From Klebsiella variicola (GTDB lineage: Bacteria; Pseudomonadota; Gammaproteobacteria; Enterobacterales; Enterobacteriaceae): 64,000 nucleotides of DNA. Position 1 is the first letter of the stretch. Each line of letters begins with the position of its first letter. The position numbers and the translations under genes were made by a program. Under the pieces are notes generated by a model. The model did not search any database. It was not told the DNA's origin and worked only from the letters and a program-made list of their open reading frames with translations. Positions 1 through 7,919 of this stretch are shown one piece after another. The stretch covers positions 4,154,001 through 4,218,000 of the forward strand of contig NZ_CP010523.2 of NCBI RefSeq assembly GCF_000828055.2, read 5' to 3'.

Positions 1-264
1 CATGCCCAGCGATTCAAAGTTTTTCACCAGCAGCGCCTCGCGGTCGGCGGCGCTCATCTCGGGAAAGCAGAGTTCGAGATTACGTCTGGCAATCCGCGCG
101 CGGCTTTTCATCACCCGCATTGCCAGCCGCCCAAGCGCCGTTCCCAGACGGTAGATCACCGGATACGGTAATTGCACCAGCAGCCACAAAAAGCCAATTC
201 CCAGCCACAACAGCCAGTAACGCGGGTGCAAAAGCGCGCGGGAAAATTTGGGTAAATTTGACAT
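1..264 (-). CDS. lpxL: Lipid A biosynthesis lauroyl acyltransferase LpxL, N-terminal part
   Basis: The 5' end of a gene that runs off the left edge; 88 codons are visible. LpxL-family enzymes transfer a secondary acyl chain from acyl-ACP to the Kdo2-lipid A precursor at the inner membrane. The start ([17 protein letters not shown]) and the later stretch [12 protein letters not shown] closely match E. coli LpxL, more than its paralogue LpxP. One membrane anchor is predicted at about residues 17-38. The catalytic HX4D motif would lie beyond the edge, so activity cannot be judged. Klebsiella carries more than one LpxL paralogue, and which one this is cannot be settled from the fragment. Confidence 0.85.
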   Translation of the reverse strand, partial: MSNLPKFSRALLHPRYWLLWLGIGFLWLLVQLPYPVIYRLGTALGRLAMRVMKSRARIARRNLELCFPEMSAADREALLVKNFESLGM

Positions 265-774
265 AGTAATCCTGTTAATTCACTCAATAATAGCTGAGCA
301 AAAACCGCGAAATAAAGTAGCGGATCCTGCATGTTATATTTTTCCAATTCGTGCGGTAATACTCAGACACAAAGGGCGTTATTATACGTCGCTCCTTGAG
401 TAATTTCAGCCCTTGCGATGACGGCTACTCTATTATTAGGCAGATCGCGTAAAATTTCCTGTTTAATGCATAAATAAATAAACCTAACCTCTACGGCGCG
501 GCCGATTGTCGATAAAATCGCCAGTACATTTGCCTCAGCCTCTCGACCAGTGCCTCGTTTACTCACGCTCTATTATGGCGATAGCAAACGCAAACAGGCC
601 GTTCAGCCCGGTCTGATATGGCCAGCATGCGGTTATTTGTGACTGGGGCAAAGGTTAAGCATCGACATTGCGGATCCTTTTCCCAGATATGCTACGTTTA
701 CAGCGCTCATTCGACGCAAGTGCCTTTGCCGACGTCGCCGCTTTCAGAAGCCATAGTGAGAAGGAACTATGACA
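265..774. other. Intergenic region between lpxL and the acetyltransferase gene
   Basis: About 510 bases between divergent genes, so it should hold both promoters. Short open frames exist on both strands, but none has a convincing ribosome binding site or a recognisable protein. No RNA gene or strong hairpin was recognised. Confidence 0.5.
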
Positions 775-1641
775 ATGAATTATCAATTAGTGAAGCAAGT
801 CAGAGAAAATAGCCCATTAAGAAAAAGCTTCATTGACCTTGCCGTTAAGACTTTTGATCTGTCTTTTGAAGAGTGGTATCAGCAAGGTTACTGGACCGAC
901 GCCTATATCCCCTACGCCTTTGTCGAACGCAATAAAGTTATCGCTAACGCCTCGGCCAATATCATCGACCTGCGCTGGCAGGGCGAGCCCCGGCGTTATA
1001 TTCAGATTGGCACCGTGATGACCGAACCGGACCACCGTAATAAGGGATTAGCCGGCCAGCTTATCCATCACATCCTGCAGGACTGGCAGCAGGAGGCGGA
1101 CGCCTTCTTTTTATTCGCCAATCCCACCACGGTGGATTTTTACCCCAAATTTGGCTTCACCCGCAGCGAAGAGCATCAATATATTATGCCGGTTTCCCCG
1201 CGAGCCGGTGATTTTCGTAAACTGGATATGGACAGCGCTGACGATGTCGCCCTGCTCCGCCATTACTATGAAAAATCCAACCCGTTCTCACCGCTGCGGG
1301 TGGAGCATAACTTTGGCCTGCTGATGTTTTACTGCTCAGCCTTTATGAAGCATTTTGTTTATTACTCGGCAAAAAATGAGGCAGTGGTCATCGCCATGCA
1401 AAACGGTCCGGTGCTGATCTGCTTTGACCTCTTCTGCGAGGAGGGTAAGAGCCTGTCGACGCTGGTCAACGAACTGGCCGATGACCATGTTTACCAGGCC
1501 ATCCTCGGTTTTACCCCTAATGAAGACCGGCTCGGCGAGTATGAGAAAATAGAGGGAGAAGATATCCTCTTCGTCTATGACCAGAAGGAAAACCTGTTTA
1601 AAGACAGGAAGTTGATGTTTCCTTTACTGGCGCATGCCTGA
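775..1641 (+). CDS. GNAT-family N-acetyltransferase
   Basis: A 288-residue protein with a GNAT acetyl-CoA-binding region at about residues 80-125: TVMTEPDHRNKGLAGQLIHH carries the R/Q-x-x-G-x-G/A type loop. The C-terminal half (about 140-288) is longer than in minimal GNAT enzymes and may define the substrate, which is unknown. Two in-frame ATGs exist. AAGGA at 761-765 is only 3 bases before the ATG at 769 but 9 before the ATG at 775, so the latter is preferred. The gene stands alone, divergent from lpxL and convergent with the fimbrial operon. Cytoplasmic location is expected since no signal peptide is seen. Confidence 0.75.
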   Translation: MNYQLVKQVRENSPLRKSFIDLAVKTFDLSFEEWYQQGYWTDAYIPYAFVERNKVIANASANIIDLRWQGEPRRYIQIGTVMTEPDHRNKGLAGQLIHHILQDWQQEADAFFLFANPTTVDFYPKFGFTRSEEHQYIMPVSPRAGDFRKLDMDSADDVALLRHYYEKSNPFSPLRVEHNFGLLMFYCSAFMKHFVYYSAKNEAVVIAMQNGPVLICFDLFCEEGKSLSTLVNELADDHVYQAILGFTPNEDRLGEYEKIEGEDILFVYDQKENLFKDRKLMFPLLAHA

Positions 1642-1663
1642 CGACGCCACGCCGTCAGGCCGA

Positions 1664-2689
1664 TCAGTTATAAGTCGCCACGAAGGTCGCGCTGGCGTTC
1701 GCCTCGCCCGCAGTCACTGCGGGCTGCGTCTGGATATAGCGGGCCTGATAGGATAAACGATAGTTCGTCTGACTGCCTTTATTCCCGGACCAGACCTGGC
1801 TCACCTGGTTTAGCGGCACCAGCGCGCCGCCGGCGCTGAGGATTTGCACGCCAAGTCCGGATGCGCCTTCAGGTTGGTCATCGATTTTAATCACCTCGTT
1901 GGCGGCGACAGCGCTGTCCACCGTCGCGTTAAACTGCATAAACACGCTGCCGACATTTTCACAGTTCGTCAGGTTGATGTTAAAAGGAACCGGGGCGGTG
2001 GTGCTGTTGAGCCCGGTAAACGCGGTTTTGTTATGCCGCCCGAGGAAGACGTTAATGTTTTTACTGTCGTCAGTAATCTTGCAGGTGGGTGATTTGACCT
2101 GAATACAGAGCCCACTGACGCTAAAGCGCATCGCCTGTACTCCGCCAAGATAAATATCGCCAAGGTAATCGTTAAAGCAATACTCGCCCGGCGGCGGTAG
2201 ACCGCCGTTATCGGCAATCCGCCAGAAATAGATGGTCGGTTTTTTATTTTCCGCCTGAAATGCGCGCTGGCCGGAAAATACCGGCGCTGAGGGCCAGGCC
2301 GTGAACAGGGGATCGAAATTAATGCCATCCTGTTCCCCCATCTGGAAGCTGTAACCAATGCCCGGCAGGCGGTCGATGCTGTAGATATCCCCGGGCTTGC
2401 CGTCTCCCGCCGGGCCGACCCGTGAGCCGCCGATGCTCTGAAACCCGCCGGGCTCGCTGCCGCTGCAGGCGATCTCCCAGCGTTCGTTATTAGTGATAAT
2501 CATCCCTCCGTAGCTGTATAGCAGGGAGCCGATGGGGCGATTGCTGACGTCAAGGTTGATACTGGCCAGGCTGACGTTCACTGAATACTCGATAGTTTTG
2601 CCACTGACCATCTGGCACGCTGCCGACAGCGAGGCGCAGTATCCGCCGGCCAGCAGAAGCGGTACCCCTGATGCGATGATTTTTTTCAT
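1664..2689 (-). CDS. Fimbrial tip adhesin of a chaperone-usher system
   Basis: The last gene of the fimbrial operon, 341 residues, about twice a pilin's length, as expected for a two-domain tip adhesin. A signal peptide ends near residue 23. The N-terminal part (about 24-200) would be the receptor-binding domain and resembles nothing I can name. From about residue 200 (SPTCKITDDSKNINVFLG) a pilin domain follows, with paired cysteines (PTC, LTNC) and an alternating hydrophobic C-terminal strand ending ASATFVATYN for donor-strand exchange. GGAG lies just upstream of the ATG, and the usher stop is 1 base away, so translation is probably coupled. The receptor cannot be predicted. Confidence 0.82.
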   Translation of the reverse strand: MKKIIASGVPLLLAGGYCASLSAACQMVSGKTIEYSVNVSLASINLDVSNRPIGSLLYSYGGMIITNNERWEIACSGSEPGGFQSIGGSRVGPAGDGKPGDIYSIDRLPGIGYSFQMGEQDGINFDPLFTAWPSAPVFSGQRAFQAENKKPTIYFWRIADNGGLPPPGEYCFNDYLGDIYLGGVQAMRFSVSGLCIQVKSPTCKITDDSKNINVFLGRHNKTAFTGLNSTTAPVPFNINLTNCENVGSVFMQFNATVDSAVAANEVIKIDDQPEGASGLGVQILSAGGALVPLNQVSQVWSGNKGSQTNYRLSYQARYIQTQPAVTAGEANASATFVATYN

Positions 2690-2690
2690 A

Positions 2691-5126
2691 TTACTTCTCC
2701 TTTATTCCCGGCCGGCAGACCTGATGCGGCGTACCGCGGCTAACCTGTTGCGCCGCGTCGCCGCGGATGGCATAGGCCAACCGGCAGCGTTGCCCGCTGC
2801 GTTCGCCCCATACTACCGAGACGCTGCCGTCGGCCTGCGGCACCCGGGCATACAGCAGCCCGCCCTGACCGACGGCGCCAACCGCCCGACCGCTGTCGTC
2901 AAACACCTCCGCGCCCAGCGGGGGCGCCGCGCCATCCGGCAGCGTGACATGGGCAAACCAGGGATAGCCGGTACGCGTGACAAATTTGACCTTCACCGCC
3001 GCGCCCGAATCGGGCACCACCGTCGTGCTGCTGGAGACAATCTCCACATGGTCGTTCAGACCCTGCGGATCGAGATCCAGCCAGTTATCGGTAAAGGGAT
3101 CGAGGTAAGGGATGATCGTAAAACCCTGGCGGTTTATTGGCTGTCCGAGGCGGTTTGCCACCCGAGCGCCCGCCGCGCCGGGCGCTTCCACAATGGCGAA
3201 AGTTTCCCCCAGTTCGGGGGTGGCGGTCATTCCGCCCTGATGCGCCACCAGGGCGCCCGATGCCCCCAGCGAGTACTGCTGCTGGTGGCGACCGGCGCTG
3301 GCACTGGCATTCAGGTACGCATAATCCGTACGCAGGCTACCGTTGCCCCCAACGCTGGCCTCGTGCGGGTTCTCCCGCGGCATGTCGTAGCTGGCGGTCA
3401 GGCCATAGCTAAAGGCATTTTTCTCGCCAGCGCTGCCGGTATAGCTGGACTGCAGCTGGCTGCCGTAGCTCTTATCATGGTTAAAGCGGGTAGTCAGGCT
3501 GCCCGCCTGCCCGAACGGCAGCGAAAAGGAGATGCCCACCACCTGATTATTGCGGTGATGAATATCCTGACTCTGCTGGGCGTACAGGTAGTAATTGAGC
3601 TGACCATAGCGGTTGGCGTACCCCAGCTGATAGGAGCGCCAGCGGTGGTGGCGGACATCCTCACTCCAGATTCCGTTAAACGACAGGCTGCCGCTGCCGG
3701 CCTGCTGAGACAACGTCGCGCTGTAGCGGGTCATCTCCCGCCAGTCGTTGGGGTGACGGTCGTGCTCCCGGACGGCGTCGCGAATGGAACGATAGTTGCC
3801 GTCGTTGCTGTGGCTCATCGAGACCAGCATCCGCGTATCGGACGCGAAGGATTTTGATGCGGATACCCGCCAGCGATACCCCTCCTGCCAGCCGCGTTCC
3901 CTGCCCTTCGCCGCAGAACGGGAAAGATCGACCGCCAGCGCCCCCCAGTAGGTATTGAAGGCGCTGCCGACCAGCGTCGAGTAATAATCCGTCGTCGCGT
4001 TGGCGCCGGAATAGCCGCTGACATAGTCATTGAAGCCGTACTGCACCGTGGCTTCGCCAAATCCCGGCCGCCCGGCGATCCCGTCCTCATCCAGATAGCC
4101 CAGCGACAGGTCATAGTAGACCGCGCCTGCCCGCACCAGGCCAGGCAGCGCGGCGTACGGCACGGTAAAGGTCTCCTGACTGCCGTCCGCCTCATGGATC
4201 GTTACCTGTAAATCGCCGCCGGCGTTGGTGGGATAGAGATCGTCAAAGGTGAATTTGCCCGGCGGAACCGTGGCCTCGTACAGCAGGGCGCCGTTCTGGG
4301 TGACCGTCACGCGGGCATTGGTGCGCGCCACGCCGCTAACCGACGGCGCAAAGCCGCGGCGGGAGCCCGGCAGCATGCGCACATCGGTAGCCAGCCTGCC
4401 GCCGATAAAACTGACGCTGTCAAAGAAGGTTCCGTCGGTCCATCCCTGACCCAGCCGTAACGTGGACGCCCAGTTCACTACACTTCTCTCAGCCCAGGTG
4501 GCAATGCTATCCCAGTGTGTATTCCCCTCCTGCGCCTGGTAGCTGGACTGGTGATGTAAACGCCAGCCAAAGGCGCGCAGGCTGGCATCCAGCCCGAGAT
4601 AATGATGGCTGCTGCTATCCCCGTCGACGATGCTCTGATAGCTGTTGGCCTGATAGCGCAGCACTGCGGCGGGCACGCCGCTATCCACCTTCTTCAGGTT
4701 CACCGCCCCCCGATAATGGGGTTGCAGTAGCGCCTGGGGCATATTCACCCGCAGGACGTTTTCCCCGCTGTCATACTCCCAGCCGATCGCCTTATTGATC
4801 TGCGAAAAGCGCAGGCAGGTGGCCGCCGCCGGCCACTGGGCGTCCTTCAGCTGCAGGGCGTCGAACAGCGAGGGCGAGATGCAGGGCTCAAGCTGGCCAT
4901 CGTGTTCCTGGATAACAAACGTTTCTTCCGCCAGGTCCCGGCCATTCACCGAGAGCGTGCTGCGATACTGTCCGGCGTGCAGCGGATTACCGTATTGATA
5001 TTTCTGGAGATCAACCTGCGCGGCGCCGTGCAAATGGGCGCGGTTAAAACTAAACGCCTCTGCCGCCCATGCCTCCTGCCAGGGAAGGAGCAGCATCAAC
5101 CCAAACTTGATCTCCCTGAGTTTCAT
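2691..5126 (-). CDS. Fimbrial outer-membrane usher protein
   Basis: An 811-residue usher of the FimD/PapC family, the outer-membrane pore that accepts chaperone-subunit complexes and assembles the pilus. It has a signal peptide (about 1-21), an N-terminal periplasmic domain starting FSFNRAHLHG, a beta-barrel with the typical stretch LPGSRRGFAPSVSGVARTNA near 250-270 followed by the plug domain, and C-terminal domains including VPDSGAAVKVKF. Two C-terminal cysteines (CRLAY, HQVC) fit the usual disulfide. Length is near the family norm and the frame is open throughout. It starts 10 bases after the chaperone stop, with AAGGA upstream of the ATG. Confidence 0.95.
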   Translation of the reverse strand: MKLREIKFGLMLLLPWQEAWAAEAFSFNRAHLHGAAQVDLQKYQYGNPLHAGQYRSTLSVNGRDLAEETFVIQEHDGQLEPCISPSLFDALQLKDAQWPAAATCLRFSQINKAIGWEYDSGENVLRVNMPQALLQPHYRGAVNLKKVDSGVPAAVLRYQANSYQSIVDGDSSSHHYLGLDASLRAFGWRLHHQSSYQAQEGNTHWDSIATWAERSVVNWASTLRLGQGWTDGTFFDSVSFIGGRLATDVRMLPGSRRGFAPSVSGVARTNARVTVTQNGALLYEATVPPGKFTFDDLYPTNAGGDLQVTIHEADGSQETFTVPYAALPGLVRAGAVYYDLSLGYLDEDGIAGRPGFGEATVQYGFNDYVSGYSGANATTDYYSTLVGSAFNTYWGALAVDLSRSAAKGRERGWQEGYRWRVSASKSFASDTRMLVSMSHSNDGNYRSIRDAVREHDRHPNDWREMTRYSATLSQQAGSGSLSFNGIWSEDVRHHRWRSYQLGYANRYGQLNYYLYAQQSQDIHHRNNQVVGISFSLPFGQAGSLTTRFNHDKSYGSQLQSSYTGSAGEKNAFSYGLTASYDMPRENPHEASVGGNGSLRTDYAYLNASASAGRHQQQYSLGASGALVAHQGGMTATPELGETFAIVEAPGAAGARVANRLGQPINRQGFTIIPYLDPFTDNWLDLDPQGLNDHVEIVSSSTTVVPDSGAAVKVKFVTRTGYPWFAHVTLPDGAAPPLGAEVFDDSGRAVGAVGQGGLLYARVPQADGSVSVVWGERSGQRCRLAYAIRGDAAQQVSRGTPHQVCRPGIKEK

Positions 5127-5136
5127 AATAATGTCC

Positions 5137-5832
5137 TTACTGAGGATAATTATGATTCACTACCGCGCCGTAATCATTGATGGTGGTGAAGCTGAATTTC
5201 TCCGGCAGCGTACGCAGCGCGACCCCTTTAAGCGCGATCTCCAGCGAGGAAAAAGGGGCGACCATGCCAGCGGACTGTTTTTGTCCGTTAAGGGTGATGC
5301 TGTCGATGGTGATATAGCGCGATGAGGCATTGCTCACCCGCAGCCCATTGCCCGTGGGAGCCAGCGCCCAGCGCAGGGCATTCACCGGCGCCATTTTTTC
5401 CGCCGCCACGCCTGCCGGACGGTAAAACAGCTTGATACGCGACCGTATCGCGAGCTGGAGGTAATTGATTGCCGTGCCGTTTTTCGGCTCAGGCGGGATG
5501 TCCAGCAGATTAAACCAGAACAGCGACTCCCGATCCTGCGGCAGACGGCTGCCGTTGAACACCAGGCGCCAGCTTTGGCCCTTTCCCGGCTCGATACGCA
5601 CAATCGGCGGCAGCACAATAAACGGCGCCGAATCTTTTTCCGGTTGATTTTGCACGCGGCCATCGTCGACCCAGACCTGCGTCAGAGAGGGGGTCTCCCC
5701 CATATTGGTGGCCCGGACGGCGATCTCTTTTTTGTCGCCGGGAAAAATAATCCGTGTGCCGTCAATAACCATGCTGGCGTCCGCCGAGGGTAAAATGCAG
5801 GACAGCAGCCATGCCAGAACCATACGCCGCAT
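5137..5832 (-). CDS. Periplasmic fimbrial chaperone
   Basis: A 231-residue PapD/FimC-type chaperone that folds and delivers subunits by donor-strand complementation. A signal peptide occupies about residues 1-21. The Ig-like domains show the conserved G1-like and linker patterns: ADASMVIDGTRIIFPGDKKE at the mature start, FWFNLLDIPP, and IRSRIKLFYRP, whose Arg/Lys residues anchor the subunit carboxylate. The start at 5832 has AGGAGG five bases upstream; a longer open frame upstream overlaps the pilin gene and is not credible. It is the second gene of the operon, after a hairpin. Confidence 0.95.
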   Translation of the reverse strand: MRRMVLAWLLSCILPSADASMVIDGTRIIFPGDKKEIAVRATNMGETPSLTQVWVDDGRVQNQPEKDSAPFIVLPPIVRIEPGKGQSWRLVFNGSRLPQDRESLFWFNLLDIPPEPKNGTAINYLQLAIRSRIKLFYRPAGVAAEKMAPVNALRWALAPTGNGLRVSNASSRYITIDSITLNGQKQSAGMVAPFSSLEIALKGVALRTLPEKFSFTTINDYGAVVNHNYPQ

Positions 5833-5861
5833 ATTCACCTCCTCCTTGCCGGGTGGATAAA

Positions 5862-5880
5862 CGGCCCCTGAGCGGGGCCG
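5862..5880 (-). terminator. Hairpin between the major pilin and chaperone genes
   Basis: A perfect 7-bp GC stem (CGGCCCC/GGGGCCG) with a 5-base loop lies just after the pilin stop, with no clear U-run. In other fimbrial operons such hairpins attenuate transcription or stabilise the pilin mRNA so that the pilin exceeds the assembly proteins. That role is inferred here. Confidence 0.55.
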
Positions 5881-5890
5881 TGGACAGGGT

Positions 5891-6451
5891 TTACGGATAG
5901 ACCACCGTAAAGTTGACGTAGGTAGCGACTTTTCCAGCCGTAGCGGCGTCGGTCGCATAGTAGCGGGCATAGAAAGGCAGCGAGGCGGAACCATCCTGCT
6001 CAGCCACCGCCACCGGGATCACGTCCGGGCGAGCAATGGTGCCGTCTGCAGCGACCGCCGGGCTCTCCGCGAGGTTAATCGGCGTAAACCGGGTGTTCAG
6101 CAGTTCCACATCGACGTTTTCTGCTTCCGTGCCGTCAGACAGGGTATTTTTTAGTCGGCCCTCCGTGGAAACGTATTGATCTTTCTCGAAGTACACCGAG
6201 ACATCAGCCCCTGGGGTGCAGCTCGTCAGATCGATGGTGAAGGGAACCACGCCCGCCGTCTCACCCGCGCTGCTGAGCGCTGAACGCTGGACCGTCGGCA
6301 GGGTCACCGTCTTATCTTTATTCACTACCGTACAAGTATTTTCGATGACTTCACCATTAAAGGTGACTTTGCCATCAGCAGCCTGTGCCGCTACCGGAGA
6401 AAGCATCATCATCACCACGAAAGATGCCATTCCTCTGCTGTATTTTTTCAT
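5891..6451 (-). CDS. Major fimbrial subunit (type 1-like pilin)
   Basis: The first gene of the operon, 186 residues. It has a signal peptide ending AAQAADG, a pilin fold with the conserved cysteine pair (ENTCTV and DLTSCTP), and the penultimate-tyrosine C-terminus (NFTVVYP) that the chaperone recognises. AGGAG five bases before the ATG at 6451 supports that start over a GTG two codons upstream. Gene order pilin-chaperone-usher-adhesin is a minimal four-gene fimbrial operon. Klebsiella genomes carry many named fimbrial clusters (fim, mrk, kpa-kpj); I cannot tell which this is. Its position near argU-folD is where E. coli has sfm. Confidence 0.92.
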   Translation of the reverse strand: MKKYSRGMASFVVMMMLSPVAAQAADGKVTFNGEVIENTCTVVNKDKTVTLPTVQRSALSSAGETAGVVPFTIDLTSCTPGADVSVYFEKDQYVSTEGRLKNTLSDGTEAENVDVELLNTRFTPINLAESPAVAADGTIARPDVIPVAVAEQDGSASLPFYARYYATDAATAGKVATYVNFTVVYP

Positions 6452-6922
6452 ATTCACTCCTCATCACCACGCTTATGGAGAATCGTTCAGGAAATACCCC
6501 TGGCGTACTTTATACGTACAATTTATTAATACTCATTCCATTGGATTAACCAGTTATCTTTTAACCCCTTCCCTGCACTGACATCCTACTCACTTCATTG
6601 TTTATTATTCAAATTCGCCACCAGGACCATTTCTACTTTTTATAGAAAAGTCTTAACTCCATTCTGAAAAAGAAATAAAAGAAACCCACATTAAAAACAT
6701 AACTCATTGTAAATAAATGATAATTTTTATTTTTTGCTTTCCATACAACATTCGCAAAATGCGATCTAAATATCTCATCCTCATTATTAACCACCTCCTC
6801 CCACGTTCTCCCCCCTCGATTGAAAGCGCAGGGAGTATGTTATTTCAGACGGGTATTCTCTACAGTAAATTGTCGAATCAGGCAGGACAGCATGCACAGC
6901 GTATTTATGCCAGGAGGTCATT
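6452..6922. other. AT-rich regulatory region between the fimbrial operon and its divergent regulator
   Basis: About 470 bases, clearly AT-rich against a GC-rich background, separate the divergently oriented pilin and LuxR-type regulator genes. This is typical of H-NS-bound fimbrial promoters. No recombinase gene is adjacent and I saw no long inverted repeats, so phase variation by inversion is not supported. Short frames here look fortuitous. Confidence 0.5.
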
Positions 6923-7585
6923 ATGTTGATCTGCATTGCGGATTCAGAATATTTTAATATTGCGCTGAAGGCGTATATTAATGAACCAAACAGCAAGCCT
7001 CTGGATATTAAAGAAATGCTCTGTTACCCGTTTAGCGGACAGAGTGAGATGTTCTATACTTTTTTTGCGACCGATGCCGGAGCCCGGTTAAGCACCATCC
7101 TTATTGATTACAGCAGCGTCAGCATCGAAGTACTGCAGGTCGCGCTCAGTTTAAAATCGTTTAATCCCCTGATCCGGATCTTTATTTTTGCCAAATCAGG
7201 CTACCCGTTGAGCGAGCTCGAAAGCAGCCTCGCCATTGTGCTTGGCGCAGAGTTCATCACCAGTTTTGCCGGGCTCAGTACGGCCCTTGCCCGCGCTCCG
7301 CGCTGGACGTCGCCCCCCGCCGACAAGCTCTATATCGCCATACCTGACAGCTATAACCTGACCCGTAAGGAAACTTTTTTAATCAGCCTGTTGATGGGGG
7401 GAATGCCGTTGTGTCACATGGCCAGCACCATGCAGCTCACGATCAAACGGGTCTACTACTACCGTTCACGCGTCCTTAGCAAGCTGGCGGTGAAAAATAA
7501 CGTGGAACTGATGAACAAAGTTCAGGGGATGGTGTTGCGCCACTACCGACAGGAGACAGGCCATGAAATCGTATCTCTACGCTAA
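6923..7585 (+). CDS. LuxR/FimZ-type transcriptional regulator
   Basis: A 220-residue protein with a C-terminal LuxR-type helix-turn-helix at about residues 150-212 (LTRKETFLISLLMGGMPLCH ... KRVYYYRSRVLSKLAVKN). The N-terminal 130 residues look like a divergent receiver-type fold, but I see no clear phospho-acceptor pattern. AGGAGG is 5 bases before the ATG. It is divergent from the fimbrial operon and overlaps the next gene by 23 bp, so a role in controlling the adjacent fimbriae is inferred from context. DNA-binding function is fairly sure; the target is not. Confidence 0.8.
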   Translation: MLICIADSEYFNIALKAYINEPNSKPLDIKEMLCYPFSGQSEMFYTFFATDAGARLSTILIDYSSVSIEVLQVALSLKSFNPLIRIFIFAKSGYPLSELESSLAIVLGAEFITSFAGLSTALARAPRWTSPPADKLYIAIPDSYNLTRKETFLISLLMGGMPLCHMASTMQLTIKRVYYYRSRVLSKLAVKNNVELMNKVQGMVLRHYRQETGHEIVSLR

Positions 7586-7868
7586 AAATCGCCTCATGTT
7601 GATTATCCTGAGCTGGCTAAGCGCAGACGAGGCGTTGCCATCTCGTCACGATTTCCAGCAGACTGAAGCCATCCTCAGCACCCTGCATATACCGTATGTG
7701 CTGAAGTCTGACCTTGATCAACTGAAAGCTACGCTACAGCCATTACTCGCCACGCCCGGGCCGCAAACCTGTGAGGTAGGCGCTTTTCTCAGCGCCCTGT
7801 TGGCGCTGTATACCCGGTTAACCGAATATACCGCCGTCGAGCACTATCTGCTCTCCCGGCATCTCTAA
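7563..7868 (+). CDS. Small protein of unknown function, translationally coupled to the LuxR-type regulator
   Basis: A 101-residue ORF whose start overlaps the last 23 bases of the regulator, implying one transcript and coupled translation. The sequence (MKSYLYAKNRLMLIILSWLS ...) is mostly helical in character, with no signal peptide, cysteine motif or domain I recognise. Its position suggests a partner or modulator of the regulator, or a second fimbrial control protein. Function is unknown. Confidence 0.65.
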   Translation: MKSYLYAKNRLMLIILSWLSADEALPSRHDFQQTEAILSTLHIPYVLKSDLDQLKATLQPLLATPGPQTCEVGAFLSALLALYTRLTEYTAVEHYLLSRHL

Positions 7869-7919
7869 GTAGCACCCCGCCTGGGCAGGAAGACGCCGCG
7901 CGCCTCCTGCCCGTACGCA

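Noticed and set aside
618..812. Plus-strand open frame of 64 codons before the acetyltransferase gene
   Set aside because: No ribosome binding site, overlaps the real gene start in another frame, and not protein-like in composition.
2532..3857. Long plus-strand open frame (441 codons) antisense to the usher gene
   Set aside because: Arg/Ala/Gly-rich shadow of a GC-rich gene; the opposite strand is a clear full-length usher.
6452..6922. Possible invertible fimbrial switch
   Set aside because: No inverted repeats of useful length were seen and no recombinase gene is adjacent.
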